Positions 23,863-31,689 of a stretch of DNA of 64,000 bases are shown piece after piece; within the stretch, counting starts at the first letter, position 1, and each line of letters starts with the position of its first letter. Where the stretch lies: contig JBBAED010000006.1 in the NCBI GenBank assembly GCA_041656115.1, positions 19,112 through 83,111 of the forward strand. The letters run 5' to 3'. The notes under the pieces were generated by a model that saw nothing but the letters and a program-made list of their open reading frames with translations, did not search any database and was not told where the DNA came from. This stretch comes from Dehalococcoidales bacterium (lineage in GTDB: Bacteria; Chloroflexota; Dehalococcoidia; Dehalococcoidales; UBA5627). The position numbers and the translations under genes were made by a program.

Positions 23863-24333
23863 ATGGAATACAGCATTGAAAAAGCGCGCATTACCGATGC
23901 CGCTAAAATACATAAAATGGTTAATCACTTTGCCGCTAACGGTAAAATGTTGGCGCGCTCGCTTTCCGAAATCTATGAAAATATAAGGGATTACTTTGTT
24001 ACACGCTTGGACGGAGAGGTAATCGCTTGCATTGCTTTGCATATCAGTTGGAATGACTTGGCCGAAATAAAATCATTGGCAGTTAATGAAGAACACCAAA
24101 AACTCGGAATCGGAGAACAGATGGTTGTTGCTTGCCTTGAAGAAGCCAAGGAAATCGGTATTCCCACTGTTTTCTGCCTTACTTACGTGCCCAATTTCTT
24201 TGCCAAGTGCGGTTTTGAAATGGTGGATAAAAGGGAACTGCCGCATAAAATTTGGGGTGAATGTTACCGCTGTCCCAATTTCCCCGATTGCGACGAATCC
24301 GCTTTAGTGTATCGACTTGAAAAACAAGGGTAG
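23863..24333 (+). CDS. GNAT N-acetyltransferase, probably short ArgA-type N-acetylglutamate synthase
   Basis: A 156-residue GNAT domain: acetyl-CoA loop near EEHQKLGIGEQMV (residues about 75-87), and a C-terminal FFAKCGFEMVDKRELPHKIW region with a small cysteine cluster (CYRCPNFPDCDE). The last part resembles the stand-alone acetyltransferases that act as N-acetylglutamate synthase in arginine synthesis of some anaerobes; argF in the same window fits. That assignment is inference from the C-terminal pattern. The conserved cysteines could bind metal. It overlaps the longest frame of the Nudix gene, so the three plus-strand genes are probably one operon. Confidence 0.75.
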   Translation: MEYSIEKARITDAAKIHKMVNHFAANGKMLARSLSEIYENIRDYFVTRLDGEVIACIALHISWNDLAEIKSLAVNEEHQKLGIGEQMVVACLEEAKEIGIPTVFCLTYVPNFFAKCGFEMVDKRELPHKIWGECYRCPNFPDCDESALVYRLEKQG

Positions 24334-24337
24334 AAAG

Positions 24338-24862
24338 ATGATTGAAGAAACATTATCCAGCAAAACAGTCTTTAAAGGCGAAATTATGAACCTGCGCGTA
24401 GATGAAATCCGTCTTCCCGGCGGGCGTAAAAGCACGCGTGAAATCATTGAACACAGCGATGCCGTTGCTGTGATTCCCGTTGACAGAAACGGAAATGTGT
24501 TATTGGTTAAGCAATACCGCAGCGCCGCCAAAGAGGAGTTGTTGGAAATACCGGCAGGGTGTATTGAAAAGGGTGAAGCCCCGGAGGAAACCGTAAAGCG
24601 TGAATTACAGGAAGAAATCGGCTACTTACCTAAAAAATTAACTAAAATGGGCGGGTTTTATGCCTCGCCCGGCTATAATACCGAATATTTGCATTTATAT
24701 TTGGCAACGGATCTGGTGCCATCCAAAAAGCATGCCGAAGACACCGAAAGTATCGAGGTTGTGCCCGTTCCGATAAAATCGATAACCGATTACATAAAGT
24801 CCGGGAAAGTGCGTGATGCCAAAAGCGTGGCGGGCATTCTGTATTATATGTTTATGAGGTAA
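24338..24862 (+). CDS. Nudix hydrolase, ADP-ribose pyrophosphatase-like
   Basis: A complete Nudix box GX5EX7REUXEEXGU is seen from GCIEKGE to REL and QEEIGY (about residues 73-95). The surrounding layout (LLVKQYRSAAKEELLEIPAG upstream, FYASPGYNTEYLHLYLA downstream) is that of ADP-sugar pyrophosphatases. I choose the ATG at 24338, preceded by AGGGTAGAA, over one 21 nt upstream that lies within the previous gene; this gives 174 residues. Likely hydrolyses ADP-ribose to AMP and ribose 5-phosphate. Confidence 0.88.
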   Translation: MIEETLSSKTVFKGEIMNLRVDEIRLPGGRKSTREIIEHSDAVAVIPVDRNGNVLLVKQYRSAAKEELLEIPAGCIEKGEAPEETVKRELQEEIGYLPKKLTKMGGFYASPGYNTEYLHLYLATDLVPSKKHAEDTESIEVVPVPIKSITDYIKSGKVRDAKSVAGILYYMFMR

Positions 24863-25059
24863 TCTTTAAACTCGCAATCTCATACGATTATTCTAATATC
24901 GCCATATTGTCTATTCAAGAAGGATTGATTTGTTGTCTCTTTCTTATTTACATCAAATTCATTCGTTCCGGCTCCAGCGTGATATCATAAAATGCCTTTG
25001 CAATCGGCGCAACTTTAAAAAAGACACGCTGTCATTTACAAAACAGGGGTTGTGTTCTC

Positions 25060-25404
25060 TTAGTCAAAATTCCCCGACATTTGTCTGCCGCCGAGCAGGT
25101 GCATGTGCAGGTGAAATACAACTTGCCCGCCGTGTTTTCCGCTGTTTATAACCAACCTGTAACCGCTTTCGGATAGCCCTTGTTCTTTGGCAACCTTATT
25201 GGCAACCGCAACCATATTCCCCATTAGTATATTATCGGTTGGGGCGAGGTCTGTAAGCGACGCGATATGCCTAACCGGAATTACCAGCAGATGAGCGGGG
25301 GTGAGCGGCGCAATATCTTTAAAAACAACAATCTCATCATCGCGGTAAACAATGTCACCGGGGATTTTTCCGTTTATAATTTTACAAAAAATGCAATCTT
25401 CCAT
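25060..25404 (-). CDS. HIT family nucleotide hydrolase/transferase
   Basis: A 114-residue HINT-type protein with the histidine triad HLHMH (His98, His100, His102) and N-terminal CIFCKI with FKDIAPLTPAHLLVIP. HINT enzymes hydrolyse adenosine phosphoramidates. It begins 2 nt after the fumarase beta stop, so it is probably cotranscribed with the fumarase genes. The plus-strand side, 24863-25059, holds no gene I can support. Confidence 0.9.
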   Translation of the reverse strand: MEDCIFCKIINGKIPGDIVYRDDEIVVFKDIAPLTPAHLLVIPVRHIASLTDLAPTDNILMGNMVAVANKVAKEQGLSESGYRLVINSGKHGGQVVFHLHMHLLGGRQMSGNFD

Positions 25405-25406
25405 AG

Positions 25407-25967
25407 TTAAACCTCCGTGTTTTGATAAGCTGCGCGGCTTGTTTCGTATAAATTGTTACCGCAAGTATCAACAGCAACGATAGCCGGTAAGTTTTCTACT
25501 TCCAATTTCATTACGGCCTCGGCGGCAAGTTCAGGGTAGGCGATTACCTCTGCTTTTTTGATGCATTTGGAAATTAACGCTCCGGCGCCGCCGAATGCGG
25601 CAAAATATACGGCGTTATATTTTTGCAGCGCTTGAATTACCTCGAGTGAACGGTTTCCTTTGCCGATTATGGCTTTTAACCCTTTAGAGAGCAGCTGTGG
25701 GGTATACCCGTCCATTCTATCGGATGTTGTCGGACCGGCAGAGCCGATTACTTTTCCCGGTTGGGTGGGAGAGGGGCCCATATAATAAATAGTTTGCCCG
25801 CTTATATCAAAAGGCAATGAATTGCCTTCTTCCAGCGCCTGAACCATTTTGAGGTGAGCCGCATCGCGGGCGGTATAAATAATTCCCGATATTAAAACCT
25901 TTGTTCCGGCTTTTAAATTATTGATTATGTTTTCATCGATTGGGGAGGTGATTTTAATTGTTTCCAT
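25407..25967 (-). CDS. Fumarate hydratase class I, beta subunit
   Basis: C-terminal-type half of a two-subunit class I [4Fe-4S] fumarase, 186 residues. Signatures: GPTTSDRMDGYTP, FAAFGGAGALISKCIKK and VENLPAIVAVDTCGNNLY. It interconverts fumarate and malate together with the alpha subunit. The two genes are separated by 189 nt of non-coding DNA (25968-26156), unusually wide for such a pair. The related L(+)-tartrate dehydratase has the same architecture, but the TCA context favours fumarase. Confidence 0.9.
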   Translation of the reverse strand: METIKITSPIDENIINNLKAGTKVLISGIIYTARDAAHLKMVQALEEGNSLPFDISGQTIYYMGPSPTQPGKVIGSAGPTTSDRMDGYTPQLLSKGLKAIIGKGNRSLEVIQALQKYNAVYFAAFGGAGALISKCIKKAEVIAYPELAAEAVMKLEVENLPAIVAVDTCGNNLYETSRAAYQNTEV

Positions 25968-26156
25968 TTTAACTTTATGCCTGCCTTCTCTTTACGGTTT
26001 TTATTGTAGGTCAAGGAATGCAAGAATTCAAATTGCAACGGAGTAGATTTGCTTTTGTTTTGATAACTTATCTGCATTTACAAGGGAAATTAGTTGGGGC
26101 GATGTTGAAAGTTGGGGTATTTAGACTAATTTACAAGCCTGACGATTTAAAATAGT

Positions 26157-27002
26157 CTAAATCGTCTGTTCCCGGTGTCTTATACTGTGGCATTGGATAT
26201 TAACGGCAACCGGAAGGCTGGCGATATGGGTTGGCATTGTTTCGGCATGTACGGCGAGGGCGGTTGTGTTTCCTCCGAATCCCAGCGGCCCGATTCCCAG
26301 TTTGTTTACTTCTTCCAATATCTCTTTTTCCAGTTTGGCAATTTCGGGGTCAGGGTTTGCCTTACCGGTTTCTCTAAGCAAGGCTTCTTTAGCCATCAAA
26401 GCCGCCTTTTCAAATGTACCGCCGATACCGAGCCCGATTACAATCGGCGGGCAGGGGCTTCCTCCGGCTTCATTTACGGCTTTTAACACGGTTTTGATAA
26501 TTCCCTTTGTGCCTTCACCGGGTTTTAGCATTACTACTTTGCTCTTGTTTTCGGCGCCGCTTCCTTTTGACATAACGCTAATTTTAATTTTGTTACCGGA
26601 GACTATTTTAGTATGAATTATTGCAGGGGTATTGTCGCCGGTGTTTTTTCTGGCTGTAAAGGGTTGGTTAACAATGGATTTACGTAAGTAGCCCTCTTTA
26701 TAAGCTTTTCGGACACCCTCGTTTACCGCATCGTCCAAGCTTTCGCCTGTAACGTGAACGTCTTGACCGACTTCCAAAAAGACGATAGCGGTGCCGCAAT
26801 CTTGGCAAAGGGGGATATTTTCGCTTTCGGCAATCTGCGCATTTTCGATAATGACATCAAGCGCTTCCTTCCCAAGCGGGGAGGATTCATTTTTGCGGGC
26901 GTTTTGCAGAGCAGAAAGGGTATCGTTCCCCAGTTTGTAGTTGGCTTCTACAATCATCCGCGTAACGGCTTCGGTGATTTCGATGCTCTTAATTTCGCGC
27001 AT
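26157..27002 (-). CDS. Fumarate hydratase class I, alpha subunit
   Basis: N-terminal-type half carrying the Fe-S cluster: Cys in IPLCQDCGTA, in GGSPCPPIVIGLGIGG and in the C-terminal VNIQCHSIRH are the expected ligand regions. I place the start at the ATG at 27002 (MREIKSIEI), with AGGA about 10 nt upstream, giving 281 residues; an ATG 21 nt earlier is possible. Together with the beta subunit it forms an oxygen-sensitive fumarase, consistent with an anaerobe. Upstream lies an AT-rich island separating it from mdh. Confidence 0.91.
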   Translation of the reverse strand: MREIKSIEITEAVTRMIVEANYKLGNDTLSALQNARKNESSPLGKEALDVIIENAQIAESENIPLCQDCGTAIVFLEVGQDVHVTGESLDDAVNEGVRKAYKEGYLRKSIVNQPFTARKNTGDNTPAIIHTKIVSGNKIKISVMSKGSGAENKSKVVMLKPGEGTKGIIKTVLKAVNEAGGSPCPPIVIGLGIGGTFEKAALMAKEALLRETGKANPDPEIAKLEKEILEEVNKLGIGPLGFGGNTTALAVHAETMPTHIASLPVAVNIQCHSIRHREQTI

Positions 27003-27311
27003 TTTTGAGTATTTCCTGTTCATATTTTCATTATGATTTAATTCTTCGAGAAACTAAGGATTGCCTTTTAATAAGGTACTACGTTTTCTTCAAGCCCTTA
27101 AAAAAATTGTGTATAAATATCAATCTGGGCTATGTTACATGTGTGTCAAATGCACTCTATTGTAATTTTTTGCAAACGCCATTGTACAAAACTTTAAATT
27201 AATTAATGCAGTAACTAGTTATATTATGATGATTATTATCGTGAAGGACGAACATATAATATTTTATATTATGTGGTTTTTATTTTATAAAATTATATAG
27301 TGTATTCTTAA

Positions 27312-27638
27312 CTATAAATCTTCCAGCTCGTCTAAAAATTCAAAATAGTTAAATTCTGTTTCTTCATATTTCATATTATTATACCCCTCTATAGGGCTGT
27401 TACCCATTTCTAAATATTTTTGTAATCTTTCTAACAAATAATTGATATCCTCACGGTCGTCCTCATACTCATTCCAAAGCATGTCAAAATATTGTGACAC
27501 TATCCAATATTCTTCTTTTTCTTTTTTACTTAACCCCGATTGCTGTAAAGCTACTTCCTCCGCATTTCTTTTTGCAGTTTCCTCCCAACCTATGACTGCC
27601 ATTTTCATCAATATTGGAGCTCCACGCATATTCATCAT
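27312..27638 (-). CDS. Hypothetical acidic protein (108 aa)
   Basis: I do not recognise this 108-residue protein. It is acidic and aromatic-rich, probably helical (EETAKRNAEEVALQQSG, NEYEDDREDINYLLERLQ), with a very acidic C-terminus ending FLDELEDL. The ribosome-binding site AAGGAGAG lies about 9 nt before the ATG, which supports expression. Codons are A/T-rich compared with the flanking fumarase and malate dehydrogenase genes, pointing to horizontal acquisition. No signal peptide or membrane helix. Confidence 0.6.
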   Translation of the reverse strand: MMNMRGAPILMKMAVIGWEETAKRNAEEVALQQSGLSKKEKEEYWIVSQYFDMLWNEYEDDREDINYLLERLQKYLEMGNSPIEGYNNMKYEETEFNYFEFLDELEDL

Positions 27639-27755
27639 TTCAATATACTCTCCTTTTGGTTCCCCATGATTTATAGATTTATTATACCACTAGCAACACA
27701 AAAAGGGTGTACTTTTATATAAAAATATTTAACAGGAGACATTGTAATAGAAGAA

Positions 27756-27803
27756 ATGATGGAAGTAAGATATGATAAACATATTGATTATGAGGAGAGG
27801 TAA
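27756..27803 (+). pseudogene. Possible truncated DUF2283-like remnant
   Basis: ATG at 27756 opens a 15-codon frame, MMEVRYDKHIDYEER, ending at TAA 27801-27803. The start resembles DUF2283 proteins (M-x-V-x-Y-D-x-x-x-D) but stops before the domain proper. An AGGAGA motif lies 16 nt upstream of the ATG. Too short for confidence; it may be a decayed fragment of acquired DNA. Confidence 0.25.
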
Positions 27804-27811
27804 AGTGTCAG

Positions 27812-28744
27812 CTATCCGATATTATCTAATGTATCGATTAACGCCCTAACAGCCTCAGAAGATTTTTTAAGGGCGGAAAGTTCTTCGTCCGTTAAGTTAA
27901 AATCAACAATTTCCTCAATCCCGTTCTTTCCCAGTTTAACCGGAACACCGATAACCACATTGTTTAAATTGTATTCCCCCTCGAGATAAACGGCGCAAGG
28001 AAGGATTTCTTTTTTATCCGCAATAATCGCTTCTGCCATGCGGGCGGCGGCGGCGGAAGGGGCGTAAAAAGCACTGCCGCTTTTAAGCAAGCCGACAATT
28101 TCAGCCCCGCCGTTAATTGTACGGTTAATCAGCTTATCAATCGTTTCATTCGGCAAAAGTTCCGTAATCGGTTTCTTGTTTACGGTTGCCAAGCGCGGGA
28201 AAATAACCATATTTTGCCCGTGTTCACCGAGGGCATAAGATTGCACCGAAGTCATCGGGACATCCAATTCCGTAGCAATAAAACTTGAAAGCCTGGCGCT
28301 ATCCAAAACCCCTGAAAGCCCGAAAACCCTGTTTCTGGAGAATCCGCTTGTTTTTAATGCCAGATAGGTCATTGTATCGACCGGGTTGGTAACGATAATT
28401 ATAACGCAGTTCGGGGAAAACTTAACGATGTTTTTGGTAACCTCGCCAACAACATTGGCATTGATTTTAATTAAATCATCACGGCTCATACCCGGTTTGC
28501 GGGCAACACCGGAGGTAATAATCACAACATCGGAGCCGGCGGTATCTTTATAGTCGTTTGTACCGATGATTATGGAATCAAAACCGATAATCGGTGCCGA
28601 TTCCTGTAAATCAAGAGCTTTTCCCTGAGGCAGCCCCTCAACGATATCTAAAAGTACGATATCGGCAATATTTTTGACCGCTAAACATTGTGCGAGGCTG
28701 GCCCCGACATTACCGGCACCGATAACACTTACTTTTGCTCTCAT
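27812..28744 (-). CDS. mdh: Malate dehydrogenase (LDH-like)
   Basis: NAD-dependent interconversion of malate and oxaloacetate. 310 residues with the nucleotide site GAGNVG (9-14) and Asp33 for NAD. The substrate loop ARKPGMSRDDL carries Arg82 and Arg88 (Arg82 marks malate rather than lactate specificity), with catalytic Asp148 and His175 (GEHG) and Arg151. It overlaps idh by one nucleotide (TAATG), part of the operon oadA-like/leuC-like/leuD-like/idh/mdh. Confidence 0.95.
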   Translation of the reverse strand: MRAKVSVIGAGNVGASLAQCLAVKNIADIVLLDIVEGLPQGKALDLQESAPIIGFDSIIIGTNDYKDTAGSDVVIITSGVARKPGMSRDDLIKINANVVGEVTKNIVKFSPNCVIIIVTNPVDTMTYLALKTSGFSRNRVFGLSGVLDSARLSSFIATELDVPMTSVQSYALGEHGQNMVIFPRLATVNKKPITELLPNETIDKLINRTINGGAEIVGLLKSGSAFYAPSAAAARMAEAIIADKKEILPCAVYLEGEYNLNNVVIGVPVKLGKNGIEEIVDFNLTDEELSALKKSSEAVRALIDTLDNIG

Positions 28745-29838
28745 TATCCGTTACTCTCCAGTTTTTCGATTATAGCATCGGCTACTTGAGAAGTTCCGAC
28801 AGCCGAATCCCTTTCTGAATTCGGTTTTAAATCATAAGTTATATTTTTGCCTTCGGCAATTACATCGGCAATCGCTTTTTCCAACTTTTCGGCGGCATTG
28901 TTTTCGCCGATATGCTTTAACATCATCACCCCCGATAACATCATCGCCATCGGGTTTACTTTATTTAACCCCTTGTATTTCGGTGCGCTGCCGTGGGTCG
29001 GTTCAAAAAGGGCAACCCCGTCGCCGATATTGGCACCCGGCGCAACACCCAAACCGCCGACCAATCCTGCACAGAGGTCCGAAAGGATATCCCCGTAAAG
29101 GTTGGGGCAGAGGATTACATCAAACTGCTGCGGTGTTTTGACCAGTTGCATTGTCATATTATCAACAATCCTATCTTCGAATTCGATATCGGGATAGTCT
29201 TTGGCCACCTCACGGGCGATTGCTAAAAATAAACCGTCCGAGAATTTCATAATGTTTGCTTTGTGAATTGCGGACACCTTTTTGCGCCCTTCTTTGCGGG
29301 CAAATTCAAAGGCGTACTTTGTAATTCGGCGGGTACCGAATTCGGATATCGGTTTAATACTGATGCCCGAATCTTCCCTGATATTTGAACCGCTTTTTTC
29401 GGAAATAAATTTAATTAGCTCTTCCGTTTGCGGTTTACCTTTTTCAAATTCAATACCGGCGTAAAGATCCTCGGTATTTTCTCTAACAATAACAACATCG
29501 ATATCTTGATAGAAAGTAGGAATTCCGGCATAGCTTTTGCAGGGTCTGATGCAGGCATAGAGTTCAAGCTGCTTGCGCAGTGCAACGTTTACACTGCGAA
29601 AACCCGAACCGACGGGGGTTGTTACCGGCCCTTTAATCGCTACTTTATTTCGGCGTATCGATTCTAAAACATGCTCGGGGAGAGGGGTGCCGTATTCGTC
29701 CATAACATCGACACCGGCATGTACAATATCCCAGTTAAACCTGACTCCGGTTGCTTCCAAAACCCTTTTTGTGGCGTTACTGACATCGGGTCCGATTCCG
29801 TCGCCGGGAATAAGGGTAACATTATAAGTGTTGGTCAT
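28744..29838 (-). CDS. Isocitrate dehydrogenase (isocitrate/isopropylmalate dehydrogenase family)
   Basis: Oxidative decarboxylation of isocitrate to 2-oxoglutarate. The 364-residue protein has LIPGDGIGP at the start, RENTEDLYAGIE near residue 120, VSAIHKANIMKFSDGLFL with the catalytic Lys region, and the late NVNPxAM-type block (KVNPMAMMLSG). The ENTEDLYAG loop is typical of isocitrate rather than isopropylmalate dehydrogenases. Cofactor is probably NAD given the short form, but this is inference; homoisocitrate dehydrogenase is the main alternative. Confidence 0.88.
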   Translation of the reverse strand: MTNTYNVTLIPGDGIGPDVSNATKRVLEATGVRFNWDIVHAGVDVMDEYGTPLPEHVLESIRRNKVAIKGPVTTPVGSGFRSVNVALRKQLELYACIRPCKSYAGIPTFYQDIDVVIVRENTEDLYAGIEFEKGKPQTEELIKFISEKSGSNIREDSGISIKPISEFGTRRITKYAFEFARKEGRKKVSAIHKANIMKFSDGLFLAIAREVAKDYPDIEFEDRIVDNMTMQLVKTPQQFDVILCPNLYGDILSDLCAGLVGGLGVAPGANIGDGVALFEPTHGSAPKYKGLNKVNPMAMMLSGVMMLKHIGENNAAEKLEKAIADVIAEGKNITYDLKPNSERDSAVGTSQVADAIIEKLESNG

Positions 29839-29855
29839 TTATAAAACCTCCCAAA

Positions 29856-30347
29856 TTACATCTGAAAATCGCCGTACTTTTTAATGTACGGCATTAGCCC
29901 GCCTTCTTCCAAGATGCTTAACATGGCATCCGGTATTTTGTTGAAGGTCAGTTCGGCTCCGTTGGTTAAATCTTTAATAATTCCGCGTTTTAAATCGACT
30001 TCCAGTTCGTCGCCGTCATCAATTTTATCGGTGTCGCAGATTAAAACCGGCAGTCCGCGGTTAATTGCATTTCTAAAGAAAATACGTGCCACCGATTTGG
30101 CAAGCACCGCACTTACTCCGGACATTTTAATTACAAGCGGGGCATGTTCGCGGCTGGAACCGAGCCCAAAATTATTGCCGCCGACAACAAAATCACCCTC
30201 TTTAACACGAGAGGCAAAGGTCGGGTCGGCATCTTCCAAAACGTGCTTTGCAAGCTCGGGCAGATTACTCCTTAGATGTGCCAGCCTGCCGGGTACGATA
30301 TGGTCGGTGGAGATGTTATCTCCGAATTTAAAGGCTTTCCCTTTCAT
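29856..30347 (-). CDS. Aconitase/3-isopropylmalate dehydratase family, small subunit
   Basis: 163-residue swivel subunit: GDNISTDHIVPGR near the start and NNFGLGSSREHAP carrying the Ser-Arg substrate site. It works with the large subunit encoded immediately upstream (one-nucleotide overlap at 30347). Family members dehydrate and rehydrate citrate, isopropylmalate, homocitrate or methylmalate. Position between the large subunit and isocitrate dehydrogenase suggests citrate to isocitrate here; leuA or leuB is not in the window. Confidence 0.88.
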   Translation of the reverse strand: MKGKAFKFGDNISTDHIVPGRLAHLRSNLPELAKHVLEDADPTFASRVKEGDFVVGGNNFGLGSSREHAPLVIKMSGVSAVLAKSVARIFFRNAINRGLPVLICDTDKIDDGDELEVDLKRGIIKDLTNGAELTFNKIPDAMLSILEEGGLMPYIKKYGDFQM

Positions 30348-31600
30348 TAAAGAACCTCCCTGGGATCGGTAATCTCACCGGTTATTGCCGTTGCCGCCGC
30401 TGTTGCCGGGCTGGCAAGATAAATAAAGGAATTGGGGTTGCCCATTCTCCCTTTAAAGTTGCGGTTGGCGGTTGATAAACAAGATTCGTTATCGCCCAGC
30501 ACGCCCTGGTGCAAACCGAGGCAGGAACCGCATCCCGGCGGTAAAATCATAGCCCCGGCATCCAAGAGGGTTTCGGCATAACCTTTTTGGATCATCTCTT
30601 TTAAAATTGTTCTGGAAGCCGGTGTAATCAGTAATCTTGTTGCCGGATTTCTCTTTTTGCCTTTTAACATAGAAGCGGCAATCTCAAAATCTTCAATTCT
30701 GCCGTTGGTACAAGTTCCGATGGCAACCTGTTGGATTTTGGTTCCCTTTAAGTCTTTAACAAGCGCCGTGTTATCGACAGTATGCGGTTTGGATAACGTC
30801 GGCTCAAGCGTAGATACATCAATATTAACGATTCTTTCATAAGCCGCGTCGGGGTCTGCGGCAAGCGGTTGATATTTATCCCCGCGCCCTTGTGTTTTAA
30901 GATAATCTTCGGTAGTTTTATCGGCAGGGAACAGCCCGACTTTGGCGCCGGCTTCCACTGCCATGTTGGCAATCGTTAAACGATCTCCGATTGGCATCTT
31001 GTCAACCGTATCGCCGGCAAATTCCAACGCTTTATAGGTTGCTCCGTCCGCGCCGATAAACCCGATTAAATGCAGTATTAAATCTTTGGCATAAACGTGC
31101 TTTTGGAAACTTCCGCTGCAAACTACTTTTATCGTTTCGGGTACTCTAAACCAAGTTTTACCGAGCGCCATTGCAACGGCGATATCCGATGAGCCCATTC
31201 CGGTCGCAAAGGCGCCGATGCCGCCGGCAGTAACCGTGTGCGAATCCGCACCGACAATTACATCACCGGGTACGGCAATATTCTCAGCTACCAGTTGGTG
31301 GCAAACGCCATCCCCGGCATCCGATAGAATGCAGCCGGTTTTTTGAGCGAAATCTCTGAGCGTAATATGATCGGTTGATAATTGGCTGTTGGGGCTGGGT
31401 GCGGCATGATCAATAAAGAGTATCGTTTTTGACGGATTGGCCATTTTTTCAAAACCGTTATTTAAAAACTCGCGTACCGTTAAAGGCCCCGTTGTATCTT
31501 GAACAAATGCCAAATCAACAGGAGTAATAACAATATCACCCGCTCTAACATCGGTTTTGGACTTTAAACTTAAAATCTTTTCAGCCAGAGTTTTTCCCAT
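30347..31600 (-). CDS. Aconitase/3-isopropylmalate dehydratase family, large subunit
   Basis: [4Fe-4S] hydro-lyase subunit. Fe-S ligands are in GTCTNGRIEDF and PPGCGSCLG; other family blocks are PGDVIVGADSHT and GGIGAFATGMGSSD. I start it at the ATG at 31600 (MGKTLAEKIL, 417 residues) after GAAAGG; a longer frame begins 36 nt upstream. The LeuC-type split enzyme stands where a monomeric aconitase would be expected, next to isocitrate and malate dehydrogenases, an arrangement I recall from Dehalococcoides. Confidence 0.88.
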   Translation of the reverse strand: MGKTLAEKILSLKSKTDVRAGDIVITPVDLAFVQDTTGPLTVREFLNNGFEKMANPSKTILFIDHAAPSPNSQLSTDHITLRDFAQKTGCILSDAGDGVCHQLVAENIAVPGDVIVGADSHTVTAGGIGAFATGMGSSDIAVAMALGKTWFRVPETIKVVCSGSFQKHVYAKDLILHLIGFIGADGATYKALEFAGDTVDKMPIGDRLTIANMAVEAGAKVGLFPADKTTEDYLKTQGRGDKYQPLAADPDAAYERIVNIDVSTLEPTLSKPHTVDNTALVKDLKGTKIQQVAIGTCTNGRIEDFEIAASMLKGKKRNPATRLLITPASRTILKEMIQKGYAETLLDAGAMILPPGCGSCLGLHQGVLGDNESCLSTANRNFKGRMGNPNSFIYLASPATAAATAITGEITDPREVL

Positions 31601-31689
31601 ATTCACATACCTTTCAAACAAGGAATATTTATGCAACAGTAAGCCTGTCTCTTTATCATGGTAATATTAATTACGATAAAAAGCCAGGG

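Larger units (their letters stand above)
27003..27811. other. AT-rich island within the TCA gene cluster
   Basis: From the fumarase alpha start to the mdh stop the sequence is clearly richer in A/T than its surroundings, for example at 27220-27310 and 27700-27760. It contains one minus-strand gene (27312-27638) and a short plus-strand remnant (27756-27803). I see no repeats, transposase or tRNA at its edges; 27003-27311 otherwise holds nothing recognisable. Composition suggests acquired DNA. Confidence 0.55.
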
